Positions 25,154 to 33,963 of a DNA stretch of 64,000 nucleotides are shown piece after piece. The number at the start of each line of letters is the position of its first letter. The first letter of the stretch is position 1. Below the pieces are notes generated by a model. That model made no database searches. It was not told where the DNA came from and was given only the letters and a program-made list of their open reading frames with translations. The translations under genes and the position numbers were made by a program. The stretch covers positions 47,797 to 111,796 of the forward strand of contig JAUYMY010000017.1 in the NCBI GenBank assembly GCA_030699385.1, written 5' to 3'. This DNA is from Methylobacter sp. GTDB lineage: Bacteria; Pseudomonadota; Gammaproteobacteria; Methylococcales; Methylomonadaceae.

Positions 25154-26256
25154 AATACATCAGCGAATTCAGACAGCAAGATCTCGCTAAGCAACTGTCC
25201 AAGGCTATAGCGCAAACTGTCGATCCCAACCGGCATTACCGTCTGATGGAATTTTGCGGCGGTCATACCCATGCTATTTTCCGCTACGGTGTCCAGGATC
25301 TGATGCCGGACAACGTCGAATTCATCCACGGCCCCGGCTGTCCGGTCTGCGTGTTGCCGACCGGCCGAATCGACAACGCGATACAACTGGCCGAGCGCCA
25401 AGACGTGATTCTCTGCACATACGCCGATTTGATGCGGGTTCCGGCTACTGGCCGCAACAGCCTGCTGAAAGCCAAGGCGGACGGCGCCGATATTCGGATG
25501 ATTTATTCGACGCAAGATGCGCTAAAAATCGCCAGGGAAAACCCCGAAAAACAGGTGGTATTTTTCGCGATTGGCTTTGAAACCACCACGCCGCCAACTG
25601 CGGTCGCGATCAAGCAGGCGCAGGCTGAAGGGTTGGCGAATTTTTCGGTGTTTTGCAACCATGTGCTGACGCCGGCTGCGATGCAGGCGATATTGGATGC
25701 GCCGCAACCGGTCGCGATTGATGCTTTCCTTGGGCCGTCCCATGTCAGTACGGTTATCGGCAGCCAGCCGTATGAAATATTTGCCGAACGCTATGCCAAA
25801 CCTATCGTCATCGCGGGTTTCGAACCATTGGACGTGATGCAGTCGGCGCTAATGCTGATACGCCAGCTCAACGAAGGCCGCCACGAAGTCGAAAACGAAT
25901 ACAGCCGCGCCGTTACCCGGCAAGGCAACCAGAAAGCGCAAGCACTGGTGCAGGAGGTGTTCGCGTTACGCCCGCAGTTCGAATGGCGCGGTTTGGGCTT
26001 AATCCCCGACAGCGCGTTAAAACTTAAAACCGCTTATGCCGATTTCGATGCCGAGCTGCGTTTTAACATGCCGGCGATTCAGGCCGGTGATGTCAAAGGC
26101 TGCGAATGTCCGGCCATTTTGCGCGGCGCGAAAAAGCCGCAAGATTGCAAGTTGTTGGGCACGGTTTGTACGCCGGAGAATCCAATGGGCTCTTGCATGG
26201 TGTCGTCGGAAGGCGCTTGTGCTGCGTATTGGTCGTATGGACGGCTTAGAGCTTAA
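25150..26256 (+). CDS. hypD: Hydrogenase Fe-ligand assembly protein HypD
   Basis: HypD is the iron-sulfur scaffold on which the Fe(CN)2CO group is built with HypC. Conserved motifs seen are CGGHTHAIFRYG, GPGCPVCVLP, GFETTTPPTA, FLGPSHVS and the C-terminal cysteines in GCECPAILRG and CTPENPMGSCMVSSEG. At 368 residues it is complete. Neither hypE, hypF nor hydrogenase structural genes follow; the operon ends here and a repeat element begins. Confidence 0.96.
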   Translation: MKYISEFRQQDLAKQLSKAIAQTVDPNRHYRLMEFCGGHTHAIFRYGVQDLMPDNVEFIHGPGCPVCVLPTGRIDNAIQLAERQDVILCTYADLMRVPATGRNSLLKAKADGADIRMIYSTQDALKIARENPEKQVVFFAIGFETTTPPTAVAIKQAQAEGLANFSVFCNHVLTPAAMQAILDAPQPVAIDAFLGPSHVSTVIGSQPYEIFAERYAKPIVIAGFEPLDVMQSALMLIRQLNEGRHEVENEYSRAVTRQGNQKAQALVQEVFALRPQFEWRGLGLIPDSALKLKTAYADFDAELRFNMPAIQAGDVKGCECPAILRGAKKPQDCKLLGTVCTPENPMGSCMVSSEGACAAYWSYGRLRA

Positions 26257-26580
26257 AATCACTTTACTGAACATGAATGGAACACGGATGACACTGATTA
26301 AACGGATAATCACTGAATTAAGGCTATTTCCTGAAAACGAAATACCAAAAATTGTCCACGAAAAACACGAAAGCCACGAAATTTTCGTGTTTTTCGTGCT
26401 TTTCGTGGACTTTATTTTTTACATGCCATGATCATTAAGGGATGTTATTTCCCGGAAATAGCCTAAAAATACAGCCCAGTTTAAAAAATCCGTGCTTCAT
26501 ATAATCTTATTTAGCTGCAGCCTCTGCGCAGTTATCATAAAATTTTCTTTATAATTTAGCTGGTTAAATTAATTTCAACT
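26257..26580. other. Intergenic region hypD-hisC
   Basis: These 324 nt hold a fragment of the ACACGGATGACAC repeat (about 26278-26315), the 144-bp CACGAA element listed separately, and an AT-rich stretch before hisC with TATAAT at 26550-26555 that could be a -10 box. I see no good -35 at the right distance and no gene. Confidence 0.6.
26321..26464. repeat. CACGAA palindromic element with terminal inverted repeats, copy 1
   Basis: The 144-bp element is bounded by AGGCTATTTCC (26321-26331) and its exact complement GGAAATAGCCT (26454-26464). Its core (26354-26410) is a palindrome built from CACGAAA words, with GTCCACGAAAA at one end and TTTTCGTGGAC at the other. Related copies lie near 39302 and 43481. 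Confidence 0.8.
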
Positions 26581-27669
26581 ATGACCCAATCTAATCTGGT
26601 TTCTTCTATTTTTCGCAAAGAAGTGCAGGCCATGTCTGCGTATAAAGTGGCCGATGCCACCGGTCTAATCAAGCTGGACGCAATGGAAAATCCCTACAGC
26701 TGGCCCGAAGACATCAAAAAGAACTGGCTGGAAGCATTAAAAAGTTGCCCGTTAAACCGTTATCCCGATCCTGAAGCCCGGCAATTGACGGCAACCATTA
26801 AGCGTCTGAATCAAATACCGGATCAATTCGACGTGTTGCTAGGCAACGGTTCCGATGAAATTATCCAATTGCTATTAATGGCATTGCCGCCCAGCGCCTC
26901 GGTGTTAGCGCCAGATCCCGGTTTCGTCATGTATAAACAACTGAGTCTGTGCTTGGGGCTTGAATATCACGCAATTCCCTTGCTGGCGGACAGCTTTGAC
27001 TTGGATTTTCCAGCCATGCTGAAGGCGATAAAAACACATCAGCCATCGGTTGTTTTTCTGGCGTATCCTAATAATCCTACCGGCAATTTATTTTCCGAAG
27101 CATCGATTAGGGGCATCATAAAAGCCTCCCAAGGTTTGGTGGTGATTGATGAGGCCTATGCGCCGTTTGCCGATGCCAGTTTTATCAATAGCCTGGGGCA
27201 ATACGATAATTTGCTGGTGATGCGCACAGTGTCAAAACTGGGGCTTGCGGGCTTGCGCCTGGGCTACATTGCTGGGCTGCCGGGCATCATTGAGCAGCTG
27301 CATAAAATTCGTCTGCCCTACAATATCAACAGTCTGACTCAAATTAGCGCCGACTTTGCGCTGTCTAACAAGGCTTTATTCGATCAGCAGACTCAGCAGA
27401 TTTGTGCTGAGAGAGCCGTCATGTTTGAACGGCTTAATGCGCTTAATGGTATTACCGCCTATCCTAGCGCGGCTAATTTTATTTTATTTAAAACACCAGA
27501 AAACAAAGCGAACGACCTCTTCATTTCAATCAAACAACAAGGTGTACTTATTAAAAATATGAGCGGGCAAGGCGGTCTGCTAGCCGATTGTCTGCGCGTC
27601 ACCATAGGCACACCGGAAGAAAATACTGCGTTTATTGCCGCATTAACAAAAAGTCTGGACGCCTCATAA
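26581..27669 (+). CDS. hisC: Histidinol-phosphate aminotransferase
   Basis: This PLP enzyme (fold type I) transaminates imidazole acetol phosphate in histidine synthesis. Signatures: LDAMENPYSWP near the N-terminus, GNGSDEIIQ for cofactor phosphate binding, YPNNPTGN, DEAYAPF, and the Schiff-base lysine in TVSKLGLAGLRLGY. At 362 residues the length is usual. No other his genes are nearby, and the start has no clear Shine-Dalgarno sequence; an ATG at 26632 would remove residues that homologues have. Confidence 0.92.
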   Translation: MTQSNLVSSIFRKEVQAMSAYKVADATGLIKLDAMENPYSWPEDIKKNWLEALKSCPLNRYPDPEARQLTATIKRLNQIPDQFDVLLGNGSDEIIQLLLMALPPSASVLAPDPGFVMYKQLSLCLGLEYHAIPLLADSFDLDFPAMLKAIKTHQPSVVFLAYPNNPTGNLFSEASIRGIIKASQGLVVIDEAYAPFADASFINSLGQYDNLLVMRTVSKLGLAGLRLGYIAGLPGIIEQLHKIRLPYNINSLTQISADFALSNKALFDQQTQQICAERAVMFERLNALNGITAYPSAANFILFKTPENKANDLFISIKQQGVLIKNMSGQGGLLADCLRVTIGTPEENTAFIAALTKSLDAS

Positions 27670-27753
27670 ACAAAAAAATTAACACGATGAGTATGTTTAG
27701 TAAATTTACTAAAACAACAATTTATCGCAATATCATGGAGTTGTGTATTACAC

Positions 27754-27786
27754 CTGGTATTAAGGCTGTTTTAATACTAATACCAG
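27754..27786. repeat. Inverted repeat between hisC and petA
   Basis: CTGGTATTA (27754-27762) is exactly inverted as TAATACCAG (27778-27786), about 100 nt upstream of petA. It could be a weak terminator for hisC or an operator for the pet operon; nothing distinguishes these. Confidence 0.35.
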
Positions 27787-27887
27787 CGCTATAAGCACTT
27801 CAAATCTTATAACCGCTAGTGGTATATTGGCGGCGGAAAATAATGCGCCCTTAAGAAGCGCAGAGACCTAATCAGGAGAGTTCTATA

Positions 27888-28487
27888 ATGAATACTAAAG
27901 GCGTAGACCAGTCCAAACGCCAGTTTTTAACCACGGCTTTAACCGTGGTTGGTGCCGTCGGCACAGGCTATTTGGCGGTTCCTTTTCTTGCTCAAATGCA
28001 ACCCAGTGCCAAAGCCATGGCGGCTGGCGCGCCTGTTGACGTTGACCTTAGCAAAATGGAACCCGGTCAATTAATCAGGGTGGCATGGCGGGGAAAACCG
28101 GTATGGATACTCAACAGAACCCCCGAGGTTCTTGAAACATTAAAAACACTGGATAATGAGCTGAGAGATCCGTTGTCACAGGAATCTATACAGCCGGAGT
28201 CAAGCAAAAACCCAGTACGTTCAATTAAACCGGACGTTTTTGTCGCTGTCGGTTTATGTACCCACTTAGGCTGCTCGCCGACATTCCGTCCAGAAATAGC
28301 CCCTAACGATCTGGGTGACAAGTGGAAAGGTGGCTTTTTCTGCCCGTGCCACGGCTCTTGGTTTGACTTGGCCGGTCGCGTTTATCGTGGCGTACCTGCG
28401 CCGACCAACCTGGAAATTCCCCCTTACCGCTATGTCACCGATACCCAGTTAATTATTGGCGAAGCCCCAGAGGAAGAAAGCGTATGA
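27888..28487 (+). CDS. petA: Cytochrome bc1 Rieske iron-sulfur subunit
   Basis: This is the 2Fe-2S subunit of ubiquinol-cytochrome c reductase, anchored in the inner membrane with its head in the periplasm. An N-terminal SKRQFLTTALT followed by a hydrophobic stretch (about 17-35) is a Tat-like signal anchor. The cluster ligands are Cys124 and His126 in CTHLGC and Cys152 and His155 in CPCHGS; Cys129 and Cys154 form the disulfide. AGGAGAG precedes the ATG. The stop overlaps petB by four bases. Confidence 0.97.
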   Translation: MNTKGVDQSKRQFLTTALTVVGAVGTGYLAVPFLAQMQPSAKAMAAGAPVDVDLSKMEPGQLIRVAWRGKPVWILNRTPEVLETLKTLDNELRDPLSQESIQPESSKNPVRSIKPDVFVAVGLCTHLGCSPTFRPEIAPNDLGDKWKGGFFCPCHGSWFDLAGRVYRGVPAPTNLEIPPYRYVTDTQLIIGEAPEEESV

Positions 28488-29890
28488 AACGTAGCCGCAT
28501 AACTGAATGTAACGATTGGTTTTTGGAGCGCTTTCCGCTGACCAAGCTCTGGAACGAGCACATGACGCATTATTACGCGCCAAAAAACTTTAATTTCTGG
28601 TATTTCTTTGGTTCACTGGCTTTGCTGGTGCTGGTTAACCAAATTCTGACCGGTATCTTTTTAACCATGAACTACAAACCGGATGCCAAACTGGCCTTCG
28701 ACTCCGTAGAATACATCATGCGCGATGTAAACTGGGGCTGGCTGATTCGCTATATGCACTCGACCGGTTCATCAGCCTTTTTTATCGTGGTTTATCTGCA
28801 CATGTTCCGAGGCCTGCTGTACGGTTCGTTCAAGCACCCGCGTGAGTTGGTATGGATTTTCGGTATGCTGTTGTTTGTCGCCCTAATGGCTGAAGCGTTC
28901 ATGGGCTATCTGCTGCCTTGGGGACAAATGTCCTACTGGGGGGCGCAGGTTATAATCTCGCTGTTTAGCGCCATTCCTGTGATTGGCGATGATCTGTCAC
29001 TCTGGCTCAGAGGCGATTATGTGGTTTCCGATGCAACGCTGAATCGTTTTTTTGCTTTTCATGTGATTGCGGTGCCATTAGCTTTAGTCATGCTGGTATT
29101 TTTGCATATCGTGGCCTTGCATGAAGTCGGCTCAAACAACCCTGACGGCATTGAAATTAAGGAGTCGAAAGACCCTTGGGGCCACCCTGTCGACGGCATC
29201 CCATTTCATCCTTATTACACAGTAAAAGATTTAGTCGGCGTCGGCGTATTTTTATTGTTTTTCGCCACGATTATTTTTTATATGCCGGAAATGGGCGGCT
29301 ATTTTCTCGAACACGCCAACTTTATCCCGGCTGACCCGATGAAAACGCCGGAGCACATTGCACCCGTTTGGTATTTCACCCCTTTCTATGCCATTTTAAG
29401 AGCAATTCCCGATAAATTTGCCGGCGTTATCGGCATGGGCGGCGCGATTGTAGTGCTGTTTTTGTTGCCTTGGCTGGATCGTAGCCCGGTTAAGTCAATC
29501 CGTTACCGTGGCGGTATTTACAAAAAAGCCCTGTTTCTGTTTGTAATCAGTTTTCTGGCCTTGGGTTATTTGGGCACGCAACCGGCGACACCGACAGCGA
29601 CCATCGTGGCACGATTTTTTACCGCGATTTATTTTGGCTTCTTCCTGTTGATGCCGCTGTATACCCGTTGGGAAAAAACCAAACCGGTGCCAAAACGATT
29701 AACCTCGGTTCATAGCATTGAGGAGCAATTGCCTGCATTAATTGAGGAAATCACCCACCTTAAACAAGGATCGACTGAAATCGGCCATCATGCGTTTAAA
29801 AGTGCTTTTTTCACCAGGACTCCTAATCCTACAGGCATAAAAAACGTTATTAGCCGCTTAGCAAAAAATGCAAAAGGGAGTTTGGATTAA
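28484..29890 (+). CDS. petB: Cytochrome b of the bc1 complex
   Basis: This multi-spanning subunit binds two b hemes and both quinone sites. Family motifs are WGWLIRYMHSTGSSAFF and HMFRGLLYGSFK (heme histidines), GYLLPWGQMSYWGAQVI, FFAFHVIAVP with the second histidine pair, and the quinol-site PEWF variant, here APVWYFTPFYAILR. At 468 residues it is longer than most bacterial forms; the extra length is a soluble C-terminal tail after the last membrane segment. It sits between petA and petC. Confidence 0.96.
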   Translation: MKRSRITECNDWFLERFPLTKLWNEHMTHYYAPKNFNFWYFFGSLALLVLVNQILTGIFLTMNYKPDAKLAFDSVEYIMRDVNWGWLIRYMHSTGSSAFFIVVYLHMFRGLLYGSFKHPRELVWIFGMLLFVALMAEAFMGYLLPWGQMSYWGAQVIISLFSAIPVIGDDLSLWLRGDYVVSDATLNRFFAFHVIAVPLALVMLVFLHIVALHEVGSNNPDGIEIKESKDPWGHPVDGIPFHPYYTVKDLVGVGVFLLFFATIIFYMPEMGGYFLEHANFIPADPMKTPEHIAPVWYFTPFYAILRAIPDKFAGVIGMGGAIVVLFLLPWLDRSPVKSIRYRGGIYKKALFLFVISFLALGYLGTQPATPTATIVARFFTAIYFGFFLLMPLYTRWEKTKPVPKRLTSVHSIEEQLPALIEEITHLKQGSTEIGHHAFKSAFFTRTPNPTGIKNVISRLAKNAKGSLD

Positions 29891-29891
29891 T

Positions 29892-30614
29892 ATGAAAAAT
29901 TTAACAGCATTGCTTTTATTGTTAGCACTCTCTTTTGGGGCTTTCGCCTCGGAAGGCATTGAACTGCAAAAGGCGAATATTGATCTTTCCAATAGTGCGT
30001 CACTGCAACGGGGGGCAAAAAACTTTGTCACCTATTGCTTAGGCTGCCATTCAATCAAGCATATCCGTTATTTGCGTATTGCCCTTGATATTGATGTCGA
30101 CCCTAAAAAAGTGCTACAAGATATTGCCCCGGAAGGCGCTAATATTTACGATCAGTTGCACAGTGCGATGAATGCGCATGACGCTGAAAAATGGTTTGGT
30201 ACGCAGCCGCCCGACTTGTCTTTAATTGCCCGCTCTCGTGGTGCTGATTGGTTGAACAGCTATTTAAAAAGCTACTATATTGATCCGAAAAGTCCTAGAG
30301 GCGTCAATAACCTGATTTTTGAGGATACGGCTATGCCTAATCCACTCTGGCAGTTGCAGGGTGAACAACATGCAGAGCACAAAAAAAATATATGGGGGGA
30401 TGAAGATACGACTTTGGTTATTAAAGAGCCCGGCACCTTGTCCGAAGGCGAGTTTGATATTTTTATCAATGACTTGGTTAATTTTCTCGTGTATGTCGGC
30501 GAACCTGTGCAGCTTGAAAGACAGCGCATCGGAAAATATGTGATATTTTTTATTTTAATGTTTATTGTCTTGGCTTATTTGCTAAAGAAAGAATACTGGA
30601 AGAATATCCATTAA
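29892..30614 (+). CDS. petC: Cytochrome c1 of the bc1 complex
   Basis: Cytochrome c1 passes electrons from the Rieske protein to soluble cytochrome c. A signal peptide (MKNLTALLLLLALSFGAFAS) is followed by the heme motif CLGCH, the axial methionine region (DTAMPNPLW) and a C-terminal membrane anchor (about 213-232; YVIFFILMFIVLAYLL). An upstream start at 29868 inside petB is possible, but the ATG at 29892 gives the clean signal peptide. It ends the pet operon. Confidence 0.95.
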   Translation: MKNLTALLLLLALSFGAFASEGIELQKANIDLSNSASLQRGAKNFVTYCLGCHSIKHIRYLRIALDIDVDPKKVLQDIAPEGANIYDQLHSAMNAHDAEKWFGTQPPDLSLIARSRGADWLNSYLKSYYIDPKSPRGVNNLIFEDTAMPNPLWQLQGEQHAEHKKNIWGDEDTTLVIKEPGTLSEGEFDIFINDLVNFLVYVGEPVQLERQRIGKYVIFFILMFIVLAYLLKKEYWKNIH

Positions 30615-30680
30615 TCCTGAAAACCTTATCGTGTCGGCAAACAGTACCAACATAAGGCGCTTTACGACGGTATGGACAGA

Positions 30681-30704
30681 ATTCCCCACATCCTTGTGGG
30701 GAAT
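30681..30704. terminator. Hairpin downstream of petC
   Basis: ATTCCCCACA and TGTGGGGAAT form a perfect 10-bp stem around TCCT. No T run follows, so it may be a transcript 3'-end stabiliser or a REP-like sequence rather than a strict terminator. Confidence 0.45.
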
Positions 30705-30774
30705 GCAGGAGCCATCGCCGGGGCGGCGCTGTTTGTCCACCCTTAATATCTGCAAATAACAACCTCGACAATCA

Positions 30775-30783
30775 TGTTATAAT
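30775..30783 (+). promoter_or_regulatory. Extended -10 promoter for sspA
   Basis: TGTTATAAT is an extended -10 element (TG at 30775-30776, TATAAT at 30778-30783) about 45 nt before the sspA start. No good -35 box is visible at 17 nt, which the extended form does not require. Confidence 0.5.
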
Positions 30784-30828
30784 GACCCCTTTTTTACTGC
30801 CCTACACGTCTTAAAGAGGTTGTTATTC

Positions 30829-31461
30829 GTGACAAATATTACTCGTAAATCTGTAATGACGCTTTTCTCGTCTCCAACATGCGCCATGAGTCACTGCGCA
30901 CGCTTCGTCTTACATGAAAAAGGAGTTGTCGCAGACATAGAATATTATGATCCGACAGAGCCACCTGAGGATTTAATTGAACTGAATCCCAATGGTACGT
31001 CACCTACACTGATAGAACGCGATCTGGTTCTTTATGATTCGCGCATCATCATGGAATATCTCGACGAACGCTTTCCGCATCCCCCTTTGCACCAAATGGA
31101 TCCGGTTTCTCGAGCAACAGCCAGAATGCTGATTAAGCGTATCGACCAGGATTGGTATCAATTGCTGGACGAGATTTTGTTTTCCGGCGAGAAAAAATCT
31201 GCCCGAGCAAAAAAACTGCTTAGAGAGGGTATCTTGTCCGCCACACCTATTTTTGCCGCCAGACCCTATTTTATGAGTGACGAGTTTTCGTTGATCGATT
31301 GCGTCATTGCACCATTATTATGGCGTTTGCCCAGTATCGGCATTGATATATCAACACCGGATGAAGTGATCACCAATTACGCCCAGCGCATATTCAATAG
31401 AGCTGCGTTTAAGCGCAGCCTGAGTGAAGCTGAAAAAGAAATGATTGAGCCCTTAAAATAG
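30829..31461 (+). CDS. sspA: Stringent starvation protein A
   Basis: SspA is a glutathione-S-transferase-fold protein that binds RNA polymerase in stress rather than acting as an enzyme. The thioredoxin-like half has TLFSSPTCAMSHCARFVLHEKG, then NPNGTSPTLIERDLVLYDSRIIMEYLDERFPHP; the helical half follows. AGAGG at 30815-30819 lies 9 nt before the GTG at 30829, which I take as the start; an upstream TTG at 30820 is in frame but lacks spacing. It pairs with sspB, 12 nt downstream. Confidence 0.93.
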   Translation: MTNITRKSVMTLFSSPTCAMSHCARFVLHEKGVVADIEYYDPTEPPEDLIELNPNGTSPTLIERDLVLYDSRIIMEYLDERFPHPPLHQMDPVSRATARMLIKRIDQDWYQLLDEILFSGEKKSARAKKLLREGILSATPIFAARPYFMSDEFSLIDCVIAPLLWRLPSIGIDISTPDEVITNYAQRIFNRAAFKRSLSEAEKEMIEPLK

Positions 31462-31473
31462 CCCCCTAGTAAC

Positions 31474-31854
31474 ATGACTTCTCTAAAGCCTTATTTAATC
31501 CGCTCAATTTATGAGTGGATTGTCGATAACAACCTGACGCCGCATCTGCTCGTCGACGCAGAAAATACCAATGCAATTTTACCGATAGAATTTATTGAAG
31601 ACGGAAAAATTGTCTTAAATATAAGGCAGGAAGCCATACAAGGGCTTTCGCTCGGCAACGAAGAAATTGAATTTAATGCCCGATTTAGCGGAAAACCCAT
31701 GCACATTGTTACGCCTGTCAGCGCAGTGTTGGCGATTTACGCTAAAGAGAATGGCAAAGGCATGATTTTCGACCAAGAAGACAGCGATAGTGACGAACCC
31801 CCGCCGCCCGTAAAAAAACCAACAAACAAACCCAATTTACGCGTCGTAAAATAA
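31474..31854 (+). CDS. sspB: ClpXP specificity-enhancing factor SspB
   Basis: SspB delivers ssrA-tagged and other substrates to ClpXP. The folded domain (about 1-105; LKPYLIRSIYEWIVDNNLTP and LNIRQEAIQGLSLGN) binds the tag. A flexible acidic and proline-rich tail ends in LRVVK, the ClpX-docking peptide also found in the E. coli protein. The conserved sspA-sspB order supports the call. Confidence 0.96.
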   Translation: MTSLKPYLIRSIYEWIVDNNLTPHLLVDAENTNAILPIEFIEDGKIVLNIRQEAIQGLSLGNEEIEFNARFSGKPMHIVTPVSAVLAIYAKENGKGMIFDQEDSDSDEPPPPVKKPTNKPNLRVVK

Positions 31855-32177
31855 AAGTCTCGTTAATTTGGGCGGGTCTACCTTGCAACGCGCTTGAGTT
31901 AATTCGAACAATAAGCGTCTACGAAAGCAGTAAATACTTATTTTCATATCATCCAGGCGCCTGCTTTGGGTTTTCGTGGACAATTTGGCTGGATTCACAA
32001 AATGGCTTAAATTAGCATTATTAAAACATCGACCTAGCCTCGTTCATATCCCGTTAACTCGGGATTTTTAATAGCCCTTTTTTCACCACGAAGAACACGA
32101 CGTTTTAGTTCTCGGTGCTGCTCGTGCCGTCATAGTGATCATCTGTTCAGTTTAAAATTAAGCATATCGATAACATT
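31855..32177. other. Intergenic region sspB to transporter remnant
   Basis: These 323 nt hold half-palindrome relics of the CACGAA element (TTTTCGTGGACAATTTGG near 31973, CACCACGAAGAACACGA near 32085) and the weak terminator at 32048. No coding sequence is convincing. Confidence 0.5.
32048..32069 (+). terminator. Weak rho-independent terminator
   Basis: ATCCCG pairs with CGGGAT around TTAACT and runs into TTTTT (32065-32069). The stem is only 6 bp and lies 190 nt after sspB. Confidence 0.4.
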
Positions 32178-33456
32178 GTGATTCATAAAGCCGATTTGCC
32201 AAGCCGTTCTGATAAAAACCCATATTTAGCATCGTTAACCCTATTAACCTCACTGTTTTTTATCTGGGGATTTATCACCTGTTTGAACGACATTTTAATT
32301 CCGCATTTAAAATCGGTGTTCAGCCTGAATTACACCGAGGCTATGTTGGTTCAGTTTTGCTTTTTTACCGCCTATTTTGTCGTGTCCGTTCCTAGCGGCT
32401 ATTTGGTCAAAAAAATTGATTACAAAGGCGGCATCATTGCCGGATTAACTATCGCAGGCATCGGTTGTTTGCTGTTTTATCCAGCCGCCTCCTCACATTC
32501 TTACCCGCTATTTTTAGCCGCGTTTTTTGTCTTGGCTTCCGGCATTACCTTGTTGCAGGTTGCCGCTAATCCTTATGTCACCCTGTTGGGCAAGCCGGAA
32601 ACGGCTTCCAGTCGCTTAACGCTAACCCAGGCATTTAATTAATGCGCTCGGTACCACGCTTGCGCCTTATTTAGGTGCATTATTTATCCTTGCCGCCACC
32701 GTTAAAACGGCCGATGAAATAAAGCGACTAAACGTCGATAAGCTATCGGCTTACCAAGCTGCGCAGGCGGCCGCCGTACAAAGCCCTTATTTATTACTGG
32801 CGGCGTTGTTATTTTTTATGGCGATTATCTTTGCGCTGATCAAATTGCCCACTCTTGCCGTTGCCAACTCGGGAGCTTCAGGCATTGCAAATGACGGTCA
32901 CAACAGCGCTTGGCATTACAAGCATCTGGTGTTGGGCGCAATTGGTATTTTTGTTTATGTGGGCGGCGAAGTGTCGATTGGCAGTTTTTTGATCAATTTT
33001 TTGGGCGAACCGTCCATTGCCGGCTTGGCCGAACGCGATGCTGGCAAATATGTATCATTTTATTGGGGCGGCGCTATGGTTGGGCGATTTATCGGCGCGG
33101 CAGTCATGCAAAAAATACAGGCCAACAAAGCGCTGACGTTTAACGCGATAACGGCGGCGCTGCTGGTATTAGTCACCTTGTTTGGCAGCGGAAAAATTGC
33201 AATGTCGGCGATACTTGCGGTCGGCCTGTTTAACTCGATTATGTTTCCCACCTTATTTTCGCTTGCGCTAAACGGTCTGGGTAAACACACCGGACAAGGT
33301 TCCGGGATCTTATGCGCGGCCATCGTTGGCGGTGCTATCATACCGCTTGTACAAGGCTTATTTGCTGATCGCTTTGGCATACAGCAGGCGTTTTTTATTC
33401 CGTTGCTTTGTTACAGTTATATCGCTTATTACGGATGGCGGGGGTACCGACTTTAA
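32178..33456 (+). pseudogene. FHS-family sugar:H+ symporter (GluP/FucP-like), frameshifted
   Basis: The first frame (GTG at 32178) encodes [20 protein letters not shown], then [20 protein letters not shown] and [10 protein letters not shown], and stops at 32640-32642. Transmembrane coding resumes at GCG 32644 in another frame ([20 protein letters not shown]) and runs to 33456. The junction reads TTTAATTAATGCG, so a 4-bp tandem duplication of TAAT explains the shift. Together the halves give a normal 12-span transporter for glucose, galactose or fucose. As it stands the product would be a 154-residue fragment. A second loss is not seen, so decay is recent. Confidence 0.87.
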
Positions 33457-33618
33457 ACTATAAGCGCTTGAACGAAAAAACCTTCAACTCAAAGCTCTAT
33501 CAAGCAAAAAATACCGGTAGAAATAAAGTCGTTGCTTTATTTTGAGGCGCGAACTTTTTAGTTAATTTGTTTGGCTTGCTAACGGTAATTTCTCATTGAT
33601 AACAGGTAAAAAAGAGTA

Positions 33619-33656
33619 TCACCACGAAGAACACGAAGTTTCATTTTTCGTGGTGA
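33619..33656. repeat. CACGAA short palindrome
   Basis: TCACCACGAA (33619-33628) and TTCGTGGTGA (33647-33656) enclose ACACGAAG. The preceding TCTCATTGATAACAGGTAAA also occurs, with slight changes, upstream of the SpmA/SpmB gene near 20521. Confidence 0.65.
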
Positions 33657-33690
33657 ATTGAGATATTTGATGTTGCCTGTAACTAAGGTT

Positions 33691-33846
33691 TTACAGGTTT
33701 TGATTTGGCGAGTTGTGCGCGGCCTTTGCCGCCTGTTCTTTTTGCTGTTGCGACAAATAAGTTCCGCCTAGCACCACGGCCATTATCAACAGATACACCA
33801 CCGAAGCGATGCGTCTGGTTTTTTTGCTTTGCTCATAGCTGTTCAT
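33691..33846 (-). CDS. Small single-span membrane protein
   Basis: A 51-residue protein: a polar, basic N-terminus (MNSYEQSKKTRR), one hydrophobic segment (about 13-31; IASVVYLLIMAVVLGGTYL) and a polar Gln/Lys/Ala-rich tail. The frame is open to 33885, but the ATG at 33846 gives the plausible start; the Shine-Dalgarno sequence is weak. It is divergent from the P-type ATPase gene. I do not recognise a family, and it could be a chance ORF. Confidence 0.4.
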   Translation of the reverse strand: MNSYEQSKKTRRIASVVYLLIMAVVLGGTYLSQQQKEQAAKAAHNSPNQNL

Positions 33847-33963
33847 AATCGACTCTGTAAAGGTTACAAAGTTGGAATCATACAATACTTGCTAATGCTA
33901 TTGATGAAAGAATCAGAAAATTAGCTAAGCCGCTATTTTTTATTTCTGTAGTTAGGAGGTGCG

